Shown in pieces: positions 9,617 to 18,004 of a stretch of DNA of 64,000 nt. The stretch comes from a bacterium endosymbiont of Escarpia laminata (GTDB taxonomy: Bacteria > Pseudomonadota > Gammaproteobacteria > Chromatiales > Chromatiaceae): the NCBI GenBank assembly GCA_003660235.1, contig QGON01000065.1, positions 1 to 64,000 of the forward strand, read 5' to 3'. The stretch's first letter is position 1, and each line of letters begins with the position of its first letter. Both the position numbers and the translations under genes were made by a program. The notes beneath the pieces were generated by a model. That model searched no databases. It saw only the letters and a program-made list of their open reading frames with translations, and was not told the origin of the DNA.

Positions 9617-11203
9617 TCAATCAGAAAATAGTGCTCGGATCTCCAGCAGCTCTGGAAGCGCATCAAAAAAGGTATCAACGATATCAGGATCGAACTTGCT
9701 GCCTCTATGCTCCCGAAAATAGTCATAGATCCTTTCATCATTCCAGGCTGGGCGATAGATACGATCACTGCTCAGCGCATCGAAAACGTCTGAAACTGCA
9801 ACAATACGGGCAAATATATTGATCTCATCGGCTTTTAGTCCTTGAGGATAGCCGCTGCCATCAAAATGCTCATGATGCTGATGCGCTATGATTGATGCAG
9901 TCTTGAGCATTTCCCGTTTTGATTTTCCAAGAATCTTATGGCCGAGCAGGGCGTGTTCCTTCATTACATCGAACTCTGTTTCTGTCAGAGCGCCAGGTTT
10001 ATTCAATATCGCATCGGGAATACCCACCTTACCCACATCATGCAGAGCAGCGGCTACCTTCAACAGGTTGGCCTGCTTTATATCCAGACCATAGCGGCGA
10101 GCCATTATTCTGGAAAATTCACCCACACGCTTTACATGAAATCCTGTTTCGTAGGATCTGGCCTCAGTCACCTCGCCAAGCGTATAGATAATCTCATGCT
10201 GGGTGTGTTCAATCTCCTGAGTGAGGTGCAGATTTTCGAAGGCGACAGAGATATTGGTGTTGAATACTTCAATCAATTCACGGTCGACTCCCTTTGTCGA
10301 TAAATTTTTTCCATGAACATAGAGCACATGGGTCTGGCCAACGCTATTTTTAACCTGACAGACAAAATAATCAGAACCATACTGATTGGCTTGTTGGCTC
10401 ACCGCATCCCTGATCCGGTTCAGGTCTTCTTCTTTAAGAATCTCATCCACAGGTTCTTCAAGATGATCTGTATAGTAACCAGTACCCGCAAGGATCTTGA
10501 AATCACTGCGTTCCTGTATCGCTGAAAAACCATCAACCTTGGTGTAGATGGAGTGGACATCCACCCCAGACAGACTTTCAAACTGCAACAGTACACCCTG
10601 AGCAAAATTACGCAGAGACTGAAGTTCAAAGATCGAGTTTGAAGCCTGGATGATCTTTTCCAACCCCATCTTGTTAAGTTCTATTGTTTTTCGATTCTCT
10701 TCAATCGTGACGAGATGATCGTATTCACGCAATGAGGCGACCAAGGTGGCGTAAAGTTTCTGATCGGTAAGTTCTGACTTCTCCTTATAGTCATTGATGT
10801 CATAGTCCACAATGACCTTCTTGAGGGGGACTAAACCCGGTTGGCCGGTACGCAGAATAATGCGTACAAAACGATTCTTCAGTACATTGCGAATATACTC
10901 AACCAGTTTCAGACCCGAGTCGTCCTGCTCCATGACAACGTCAAGCAGAATGAGGGAAATATCAGGATGCTGATCCAGCATCTGCCTCGCTTCAACGTCC
11001 GAATAGGCGTGGTGGAACTCCAGGTTACGCCCCATAAAACTGAAGTCACCCAATACCAGACGGGTCACTTGATGAACATCGGGTTCATCGTCAACAATCA
11101 GTAACTTCCAGGGTTCCAGTGCCTCATCGATGGAAGAGGATTCTGTGACTTCTTCGTCAACAAACAGGAGTTCATCTGATTGATTGCCGGTTTCTATGCT
11201 CAT
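9617..11203 (-). CDS. Response regulator REC-DUF3369-HD-GYP, c-di-GMP phosphodiesterase
   Basis: A 528-residue cytoplasmic regulator expected to hydrolyse cyclic di-GMP. Residues ~33-150 form a receiver domain with acidic pocket IVDDEPD and phospho-acceptor D88 in LILLDVVME. A DUF3369 domain follows (~175-330), and then a C-terminal HD-GYP domain with the metal-binding LHDVGKVGIPD (His388-Asp389) and HHEHFDGSGYP. All catalytic residues look intact. A GTG start at 11221 would overlap the kinase stop by GTGA and add six residues; the ATG at 11203, with GGTGAG 6 bp upstream, was chosen. It is the third gene of an operon with a GGDEF regulator and a sensor kinase. Confidence 0.93.
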   Translation of the reverse strand: MSIETGNQSDELLFVDEEVTESSSIDEALEPWKLLIVDDEPDVHQVTRLVLGDFSFMGRNLEFHHAYSDVEARQMLDQHPDISLILLDVVMEQDDSGLKLVEYIRNVLKNRFVRIILRTGQPGLVPLKKVIVDYDINDYKEKSELTDQKLYATLVASLREYDHLVTIEENRKTIELNKMGLEKIIQASNSIFELQSLRNFAQGVLLQFESLSGVDVHSIYTKVDGFSAIQERSDFKILAGTGYYTDHLEEPVDEILKEEDLNRIRDAVSQQANQYGSDYFVCQVKNSVGQTHVLYVHGKNLSTKGVDRELIEVFNTNISVAFENLHLTQEIEHTQHEIIYTLGEVTEARSYETGFHVKRVGEFSRIMARRYGLDIKQANLLKVAAALHDVGKVGIPDAILNKPGALTETEFDVMKEHALLGHKILGKSKREMLKTASIIAHQHHEHFDGSGYPQGLKADEINIFARIVAVSDVFDALSSDRIYRPAWNDERIYDYFREHRGSKFDPDIVDTFFDALPELLEIRALFSD

Positions 11204-11217
11204 GTTAATCTCACCAC

Positions 11218-13098
11218 TCACTCAGGAGATTTGGGGATATTCAGAACAAACTGGACACCCTCATTCAGTTTACTTGAGACGCTGATCGTACCTTTGAGAA
11301 CCGTGTAGATCAGATTGTGACTGATATGCAGTCCGAGACCACTACTTCCTTTACCCCGACGAGTCGTGAAGAATGGTGCAAAAACATCCTCCAGATGCTC
11401 CGGGGCTATACCCTCCCCATCATCCCTGTAGATAATCCGCACAATCTTATCTTCATCCATCACTTCAAAGCGTAAATGACCCGCACCATTTTGCGAAAAA
11501 CCGTGCACCACTGAATTCATGATCAAATTGGTAATAATCTGTGAAAGCGCCCCCGGATAACTCTCCAACTCGATATCATCAGGGCATTCAATCTCTATGT
11601 TCAATTGGGTTTTTTTCAGTTCAGGCCTAAGTGTGCGAACCACATCGTTTATATAGGTATTCAGATTAAAGCGGCTTTTCTGTTCACTGGCCTGATCGGC
11701 AGCAATCTGTTTGAAGCTCTTGATCATCCGCTCTGCACGTTGCAAATTCGAGAGGATGATGGCAGTCGACTCTTTGCAGAGATCAAGATAGGTATCCAGA
11801 GCTGAACGCGAAAGCTTGTTATCTTTCACAACCTGCACAAGATCTTTCGTCTGGTTTTCCAGATAGGATGCTGAGGTAACAGAGACACCGATGGGTGTGT
11901 TAACCTCGTGCGCAACACCCGCAACCATGCCACCCAGAGCTGACATGGTTTCTGATCTCACCAGTGTCTTCTCCATCTCCTTGCGCAGGGTAATATCCTG
12001 AAACAGAGTAACTGTTCCGGAGAATTCCGACCCTTCAAAAATGGGTGAAGATACATAGGAGACAGGTATCGAATGGCCGTCCTGATGTTTAAACACAGCC
12101 TCATTCACACGCACGACTCCGCCACTTTCGGTTTCCACAGTAAGAGCAGCCTGGATGACAGATGCTATCGAGGTCTTGAAACCAGGTGCTTCCGATGCTT
12201 CTTCAGGCTCATATTCACTCAACCTCCAATCACGCCAACCCAGGATGCGTAGCGCCTCAGGGTTGGCAAAAGTCACCGTACCCTGTCGATCCATGCTGAC
12301 AACGCCTTCTCCCACCGCATTGGTGACACTTCTCAGGAAATGCTCACGTCCAGCCAGTACCTCCTTGGTCTCATTCACCAACTGCCATTGTTGGCGCAGT
12401 TTGGAAAGCAGAAACAGCGTCGTCCAGGTCAATAGAATGAATGCCGCCAGATGGATCTGAATCACCTGAGACCTTGCCGTTGACTGGGCCGAGAGAATGG
12501 GATCGGCGGGCAGGGTCACACTGATACCTCCACGCACATCGCCTACCTCATACCCCTGTTTCTCATGGCACTTCATGCAGGCCTTCTTGGTAAACAGTGG
12601 TCCCATATAGCGGTAGACCCGACTGCTATCTTGCTCGATATATTCCAGAATCTCCGGAACATCTTTTTCAAACAGGTTAAGTGCTTTTGACTCCCACACA
12701 TCCGGCACATTATTGGGATTGATTGGTTTGAGTGATGTGATGTGAAGAAGGATCCCACTGTTTTTTCTGGCCACATCGGCTATCTGACGTGTCATATAGG
12801 CAGGATTCAGCTTGGTCAGCTTGACGCCGTCCAACGTCTCCACGTCCCGGTCCGGTACTTCCAGATAGGGATTTGGTGGCGTTGATTCACTGACTGGCAC
12901 ATAAACACCTCCGTGTTGTGCATTCCAGAGCCGTGTCATCTGCACCAGTCTGAACATGCTTTGCGCCCTCTCATGAGCGAGTCTTTCGGCCATGCCATCA
13001 AGTCCGGAGAGATTCCACAGAGCAGACAGTATGGAAAGACCTCCCCAGAGCAGTAGCGGGAAAAACCAGTAGAATCGCCTGTATGCGACAATATTCAT
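11218..13098 (-). CDS. Membrane sensor histidine kinase with DUF3365 (CxxCH) and PAS domains
   Basis: A 626-residue sensor kinase. One N-terminal helix (~11-29) and a second at ~213-233 bracket a periplasmic DUF3365/Tll0287-like domain containing CMKCH at residues 174-178, a c-type haem attachment motif. A PAS domain (~255-375) follows, then the dimerisation/phosphoacceptor box VAHEVNTPIG with His397 and an ATPase domain with the N box (NLIMNSVVHG), DDGEGIAPEHLEDVFAPFF and GKGSSGLGLHIS. It overlaps the GGDEF gene by 4 bp and abuts the HD-GYP gene, so both regulators are its likely partners. The ligand could be redox state, a gas or a haem-bound molecule; that is inference. Confidence 0.92.
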   Translation of the reverse strand: MNIVAYRRFYWFFPLLLWGGLSILSALWNLSGLDGMAERLAHERAQSMFRLVQMTRLWNAQHGGVYVPVSESTPPNPYLEVPDRDVETLDGVKLTKLNPAYMTRQIADVARKNSGILLHITSLKPINPNNVPDVWESKALNLFEKDVPEILEYIEQDSSRVYRYMGPLFTKKACMKCHEKQGYEVGDVRGGISVTLPADPILSAQSTARSQVIQIHLAAFILLTWTTLFLLSKLRQQWQLVNETKEVLAGREHFLRSVTNAVGEGVVSMDRQGTVTFANPEALRILGWRDWRLSEYEPEEASEAPGFKTSIASVIQAALTVETESGGVVRVNEAVFKHQDGHSIPVSYVSSPIFEGSEFSGTVTLFQDITLRKEMEKTLVRSETMSALGGMVAGVAHEVNTPIGVSVTSASYLENQTKDLVQVVKDNKLSRSALDTYLDLCKESTAIILSNLQRAERMIKSFKQIAADQASEQKSRFNLNTYINDVVRTLRPELKKTQLNIEIECPDDIELESYPGALSQIITNLIMNSVVHGFSQNGAGHLRFEVMDEDKIVRIIYRDDGEGIAPEHLEDVFAPFFTTRRGKGSSGLGLHISHNLIYTVLKGTISVSSKLNEGVQFVLNIPKSPE

Positions 13099-14561
13099 GA
13101 ATCAGCATCCTTGCCGGATTCATCGGCGGCATCTCCATCCATTTCAGGGAGAAAAAAGCTAGAGGTGTTTCTTCCTTTCTGTTTGGCGTGATACATAGCT
13201 AAGTCTGCCGTATGCAGGAGATCTTCAATCTCCTGGGCATCATCCGGATATCGGCTTATCCCGATGCTACATGCGATGCATACCTCCTTTCCGCCCAGAT
13301 CAAAGGGTTTGGCTATAGCGACATTAATTTTTCTCGCAATTATTTCGATATGGGTGCAGTTAATGGTGTTTGTGACAATAGCCGTGAATTCGTCGCCACC
13401 CACCCTGGCCACAGTATCTGATCGGCGAAGACATTGACTCAAACGATGCGCCACTTCAATCAGCAGTTGATCACCATATTTGTGCCCCAACTTGTCATTC
13501 ACACTCTTGAAATAATCCAGATCGATAAAAAGCAGTGCAAAACTCTGACCTCCCCGTTCAGAGAGTGATATAGCATTCTCAAGACGATCCAGAAAAAGGT
13601 TTCTGTTGGGCAACGACGTCAATGGATCACGGGTTGCCCGTTCCAGAAGCTGTCTTTCTTGCGCCTTGATATCTGTGATATCTGAAAACTGCATCGCAAT
13701 TTCACGATGGTGGTGATCTGTTATCTTTACTACGGAAGCAGAGAGCCGAATATTGATATCGTTGAGAAATTTCGTTGCGCACCACAACTCCCCCTCCCAC
13801 GAACCACTATCGAGTAGATTCTCCCAGGCTGCATTAAGAAGGGTCTCATCGTTCTTGTTCGACTTGAGGAAGTCAGCTCGTCTGCCAATTGAATACTTCG
13901 CTGAAAAACCGGTCACTTTTTCAAACGCAGGATTTACCGCTTTGATCCGGTATTGATCATCAAGAACCAGTGTTGCCAACGATGTTTCCTGGAACACACT
14001 TGCTAGTGCCTTGAGTTGGTCGATGTTCTTTTGCAGATTTACGTACTGTTGCCGCATCTCCTGCAGGCCGGAATATTCGCGCAGTAGTGTCGTGATAGAG
14101 GCAAACAGCTTTTCAACCGTTAGGCTCGCTTTGTCTTTAAAATCATTGATACTGTACTGAGCGGCAATCTGATACTGATTGAACATCCCTGGTTGTCCTG
14201 TCCTGATAAAGATTCGAACATCGCTGTTCCCCAACTCGTTTCGAATCCTCTCTACCAGTTCCAGTCCTGCGGTATCCGATTCCATGACGACATCAAGAAG
14301 AATCAAGGCGACATCCGAGTGCTCCTGCATCACCTCAATGGCCTGCTCGGAAGAGTAGGCGTCAATGATGAAGACGGGGCGTCCCAGATAGTAATAATCA
14401 CCAAGCACCATACGTGTGACCTGGTGGATATCCTTCTCGTCATCCACCACCATGATTTTCCACGGATGAGTGTCATCAGAACCCAGGCGTTTCGAATCCT
14501 CGGTTTCTGCCGCAAAGGAAAACCCGTTATCGGTGTTCGTCAAGTAATCTGTCGACGTCAT
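13095..14561 (-). CDS. Response regulator REC-PAS-GGDEF, diguanylate cyclase
   Basis: A 488-residue cytoplasmic regulator expected to make cyclic di-GMP from GTP. The receiver domain (~34-150) has VVDDEKD and phospho-acceptor D90 in LILLDVVME. A PAS domain (~190-305) follows, and then a GGDEF domain starting at RDPLTSLPNRNLFLDRL with an intact active site GGDEF at 388-392. An RRSD inhibitory I-site lies five residues upstream, so product inhibition is likely. The receiver is close in sequence to that of the HD-GYP partner (shared HQVTR, RTGQPG), suggesting an internal duplication. It is the first gene of the operon. Confidence 0.94.
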   Translation of the reverse strand: MTSTDYLTNTDNGFSFAAETEDSKRLGSDDTHPWKIMVVDDEKDIHQVTRMVLGDYYYLGRPVFIIDAYSSEQAIEVMQEHSDVALILLDVVMESDTAGLELVERIRNELGNSDVRIFIRTGQPGMFNQYQIAAQYSINDFKDKASLTVEKLFASITTLLREYSGLQEMRQQYVNLQKNIDQLKALASVFQETSLATLVLDDQYRIKAVNPAFEKVTGFSAKYSIGRRADFLKSNKNDETLLNAAWENLLDSGSWEGELWCATKFLNDINIRLSASVVKITDHHHREIAMQFSDITDIKAQERQLLERATRDPLTSLPNRNLFLDRLENAISLSERGGQSFALLFIDLDYFKSVNDKLGHKYGDQLLIEVAHRLSQCLRRSDTVARVGGDEFTAIVTNTINCTHIEIIARKINVAIAKPFDLGGKEVCIACSIGISRYPDDAQEIEDLLHTADLAMYHAKQKGRNTSSFFLPEMDGDAADESGKDADS

Positions 14562-14849
14562 CTCATACGCTGTTCAGTATCTTCTCCAGGAAGCCCCAGA
14601 GAGTTACCAATTCGGACTGCAAAAGCACCCTGCTCAAACAAAGGAATGGGTAGTAACCATAAAAGCGGCAGCTTTTATAGATTCTTTAAATATTGGGTGA
14701 ACAATCGCTTCTGTACCTGCACGTCCATCGCCATCAACAATCGGCAATCATTCGCTTCGTGCCATGGAGAGCGGAGCCATGGCGTGGCGAAGCGGCAGGG
14801 GCGCAGGGCGACCTGGGCACAGTAGGTTCGTAACCAGTCGGGTCAAACG
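14562..14849. other. Spacer upstream of the GGDEF operon with an inverted repeat
   Basis: Non-coding. It should hold the promoter for the c-di-GMP operon (minus strand). At about 14753-14802, CGCTTCGTGCCATGG is followed after 9 bases by CCATGGCGTGGCGAAGCG, an imperfect inverted repeat. The GCCATGGAGAGCG core also occurs near 55349. Confidence 0.5.
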
Positions 14850-15863
14850 CTACTCCATGGATGGATCATACTCCCCCTTTCTTGCCAGACTGTTGAGTCT
14901 GGCCCGCTTTAACAGGGCCAGCTGGGCTGCGGCGCTATTTTCTGCCTTGCCTATCCATGCGTGCAAAGCAGGCTGTTGCAGCGCTCTGCCGTAGGAGATG
15001 CTCAACTGCCAGGGCGCATTGCCGCCCAGCTGGTTTATGGTGTTCAGATTGGCAGTGGCCTCCTCGTCGCCCTGGCCGCCGGACAGGAAGTTAATGCTCG
15101 GGACGGCAGCAGGCACTGTCCGGCGCAGCATCCTCAACGTCGCTGCAGCCACCGCTTGCGGATCTGCTCGCGGACACGCCTTACCCGGCAGCACCATATT
15201 GGGTTTAAGGATCATATGTTCGAGGGAGACGTGATGCTGGTGCAGGGCGTGGAAGACGGCGTGCAGCACCTGCTCGGTGACTTCGGCACAGCGGTCGATA
15301 TCGTGTTCACCCTCCATCAGCACCTCCGGCTCCACGATGGGAACCACTCCCAGTTCCTGGCAGACTGCCGCATAGCGTGCCAACACCTCGGCATTGCTCT
15401 GCCGGCCAAGCGGTGTGGGGTTGTGGCGAGTGATGGGATAGACCTCGCGCCACTTGGCGAAACGAGCCCCCTGCGCTTTGTAGCCCTGTAACCGTTCACC
15501 CAATCCATCCAGACCTCGAGTGATCAGGTCACCTGGGACCCCGGAGAGAGGCGCCGTCCCCTTGTCCACCTTGATGCCTGGGACGATCTTCTGCTTCCAG
15601 GCCACTTGCGGCAGAAGGGCGCCTTCCTCGCTCTTCTGCCCCAGGGTCTCTTCAAACAGGATGGTGCCGGAGATGTAGTCGCCCAATCCGGGAGTGGCCA
15701 GCAGCAGGGAGCGCCAGACGCGTCGACTCTCCTCAGTGGATTCCACATCAATGGCCTTGAAGCGCTTGGCAATGGTGGGGTGGCTCTCATCTACGGCAAG
15801 AATGCCCCGATGGTCGTCCACCATATCCTCGATGGTCTGTTGGAGTTCTGATTGCGTACTCAT
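14850..15863 (-). CDS. Class I fructose-bisphosphate aldolase
   Basis: A 337-residue Schiff-base aldolase of the animal/plant type, interconverting fructose 1,6-bisphosphate with dihydroxyacetone phosphate and glyceraldehyde 3-phosphate. Visible motifs include GILAVDESHPTIAKRF, FAKWREVYPI, IVEPEVL and ILKPNMVLPG, where K220 is the expected Schiff-base lysine, plus SINFLSGGQGDEEATANLN. It is slightly shorter than the eukaryotic form (about 360) and lacks the conserved C-terminal tyrosine tail. The ATG follows AAGGAGCACAACG. It stands alone, back to back with apbC. Confidence 0.94.
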   Translation of the reverse strand: MSTQSELQQTIEDMVDDHRGILAVDESHPTIAKRFKAIDVESTEESRRVWRSLLLATPGLGDYISGTILFEETLGQKSEEGALLPQVAWKQKIVPGIKVDKGTAPLSGVPGDLITRGLDGLGERLQGYKAQGARFAKWREVYPITRHNPTPLGRQSNAEVLARYAAVCQELGVVPIVEPEVLMEGEHDIDRCAEVTEQVLHAVFHALHQHHVSLEHMILKPNMVLPGKACPRADPQAVAAATLRMLRRTVPAAVPSINFLSGGQGDEEATANLNTINQLGGNAPWQLSISYGRALQQPALHAWIGKAENSAAAQLALLKRARLNSLARKGEYDPSME

Positions 15864-16074
15864 CGTTGTGCTCCTTCCCTGCCGGGAAAATGAAAACTAT
15901 CATTACTGAATATAGTCACTACTTGAGGGCAGAGTGGTGGAGAAGCGATAGGTGATGCGTTTTCTGTTTCACTCATCGCGAGGGGACGTGCGCACGCTAA
16001 ATTTGACTCCAGGCCGACCAGATAGCCTTTTCACAGCGCTGAGAGGGGGCTGCGGCAAAAACCCAGCAAAATAC

Positions 16075-16105
16075 TTGGTATATCCTCGTGATTTTGGTGT
16101 AGAAT
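16075..16105 (+). promoter_or_regulatory. Possible sigma-70 promoter for apbC
   Basis: TTGGTA (16075-16080) and TAGAAT (16100-16105) are 19 bp apart, about 70 bp upstream of the apbC ATG. The spacing is slightly long and both boxes are imperfect, so this is a weak prediction. The rest of 15864-16172 holds no gene. Confidence 0.3.
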
Positions 16106-16172
16106 TGCCCGCCATCATTTTATGTGAATAGTTCAGGCGCCGTTGGTTGCCTGGCGGCAGGAGAAATCAGCG

Positions 16173-17264
16173 ATGTCTGAAGTAACACAAGATCAGATCA
16201 AAGAGGCGATCAAAGGCTACGTCGAGCCTCATCTGGAGAAGGACCTGGTTAGCGCGCATGCTATCAAAGGCATCGATATCGATGGCGACAAGGTCAAGGT
16301 TACGGTCGAGGTTGGTTTTCCCGCCAGGGGTTGTATGGATGACATTGTGGCTGCAGTGAAGGCTCAGGTAGAAGGGGTTGACGGCGTGGCCACTGCTGAG
16401 GTGAACGCCAGCTGGAAGATCGTTGCCCACTCTGTGCAGAAGGCCCTCAAGCCGATCGATAATATCAAAAACATCATTGCCATTGCTTCCGGTAAGGGTG
16501 GCGTGGGTAAATCGACCACCGCCGTCAATATGGCGCTTGCGCTGGTGGAAGAGGGCGCCAAAGTGGGCCTGCTCGATGCGGATATCTACGGCCCGTCACA
16601 GCCGCGTATGTTGGGTATCACTGGTAAGCCGGAGTCGAAGGACGGCAAGTCCCTGGAGCCCATGAAGGGTTATGGTCTCGAGGCGATGTCTATCGGTTTT
16701 CTGATCGACGAAGAGACTCCCATGATCTGGCGTGGTCCTATGGTTACCCAGGCATTGGAACAGCTGCTCAATGACACCAACTGGTCAGAGCTTGATTATC
16801 TGGTGGTCGATCTGCCTCCGGGCACGGGTGACACCCAGCTGACCCTGGCACAGAAGGTGCCGGTCTCCGGTGCAGTCATTGTTACCACTCCCCAGGATAT
16901 CGCCCTGCTCGATGCCCGCAAAGGTCTGAAGATGTTCGAGAAGGTAGAGGTGCCGGTATTGGGTATCGTGGAGAACATGAGCACTCACATCTGTTCGAAT
17001 TGCGGCCACGAAGAGCATATATTCGGTGAAGGTGGCGGTTCCTCCATGGCGAAACAGTACAATGTCGACCTGCTGGGTTCACTGCCTCTCGATATCCGTA
17101 TCCGCGAAGAGACCGATGGCGGCAAACCGACCGTGGTTGCCGAGCCTGATGCACGCATCTCCATGATCTACCGTGAGATTGCCCGTAAGACGGCAGCTAA
17201 ACTCTCGCTGCAGGCTAAGGATTACGCAGCGAAGTTCCCGAATATCGTGATTCAGAATAACTGA
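16173..17264 (+). CDS. apbC: Iron-sulfur cluster carrier protein ApbC/Mrp
   Basis: A 363-residue P-loop ATPase that binds and transfers Fe-S clusters to target apoproteins in the cytoplasm. An N-terminal MIP18/DUF59 domain (~1-90) precedes the Mrp/NBP35 domain with the deviant Walker A GKGGVGKST (107-115), DADIYGPSQPRM, DLPPGTGDTQLT, and the cluster-binding CxxC at C274/C277 (CSNCG). A TTG at 16143 opens the same frame, but the ATG at 16173 follows AGGAGAAATCAGCG and gives the family N-terminus. A hairpin terminator follows the stop. Confidence 0.97.
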   Translation: MSEVTQDQIKEAIKGYVEPHLEKDLVSAHAIKGIDIDGDKVKVTVEVGFPARGCMDDIVAAVKAQVEGVDGVATAEVNASWKIVAHSVQKALKPIDNIKNIIAIASGKGGVGKSTTAVNMALALVEEGAKVGLLDADIYGPSQPRMLGITGKPESKDGKSLEPMKGYGLEAMSIGFLIDEETPMIWRGPMVTQALEQLLNDTNWSELDYLVVDLPPGTGDTQLTLAQKVPVSGAVIVTTPQDIALLDARKGLKMFEKVEVPVLGIVENMSTHICSNCGHEEHIFGEGGGSSMAKQYNVDLLGSLPLDIRIREETDGGKPTVVAEPDARISMIYREIARKTAAKLSLQAKDYAAKFPNIVIQNN

Positions 17265-17294
17265 TCAATATCAGTAGATACTCAGGTCTAACTT

Positions 17295-17319
17295 AAGCCC
17301 GCGTTATGCGGGCTTTTTT
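17295..17319 (+). terminator. Rho-independent terminator of apbC
   Basis: An 8-bp perfect stem AAGCCCGC/GCGGGCTT with loop GTTAT and a TTTTTT run, 30 bp after the apbC stop. Confidence 0.9.
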
Positions 17320-17452
17320 GTGCCCTTTGTACTGCTCCCAGTCTGCGTGATCACACCGGGACGCCACAGTTAGATGTTCGAAACCCGTCGTGGCGGGGAA
17401 GGGTCTCAGCAGCACATCTGCCTCTGCGCCGCGCTGTTACGTTAGCGCGATA

Positions 17453-18004
17453 TCACGGACCAAAGAACATGGCGATGATGGACATATCCTGGGAAATCGT
17501 GATGTCACAGTAGTTGTCGCCACTACCGTCGACACCCGTTGAATCGCACGGATCGGTTCCACCCCAGCCCTCGAAGAAATTCGACTCGGCGGGTAATGCT
17601 GTCAATCTCACGACAGTACCCTTGGCAAATCCATAGAGGCAGGTATCTGGCGTGTTGCAGTCGATGCCGGCGGGGTCACTTGTCACGCTGCCGGAAGCGT
17701 CGTTTAAACCGTAGGCCTGGACCGACAGCTCGAAGGTAACGCCACCGACTGTTGGTATTGCCGAAATCTCGCTTGATGGCGCGCTCTCTCCGGTCGGGCC
17801 GATTGCGGTGACGACATAATGATAGGGTGTCCCGTTTGTAAGGCCGGTGTGGTCATAGGACGAGCTGACGCCGCCGATCAGATTGTCCGCAGTGTTCACG
17901 TTGCCGGTCGTGTTCCAGTAGAGATTGTACAAGGTCGCGCCGCTGACAGAGTCCCAGCTCACGGTGACCTGCCCGTCTCCGGCGCTGGCCTGAACATTCT
18001 GCGG
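17453..18004 (-). pseudogene. C-terminal part of the RCC1/PKD/FN3 surface protein, separated by a frameshift
   Basis: This frame carries on the protein encoded upstream at 17853-20273. Read from 18004 it gives PQNVQASAGDGQVTVSWDS, the classic start of a fibronectin type III domain, followed by GATLYNLYWNTTGNVNTADN and YHYVVTAIGPTGESAPSSE. A C-terminal module with GYGF-type and WGG segments (FFEGWGGTDPCDS) then ends at a stop. The first codon of this frame joins the upstream frame at base 18005, where one extra base separates them. A short internal Met (17962) exists but would cut the FN3 domain. It is a broken piece of one gene or a sequencing error. Confidence 0.75.
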
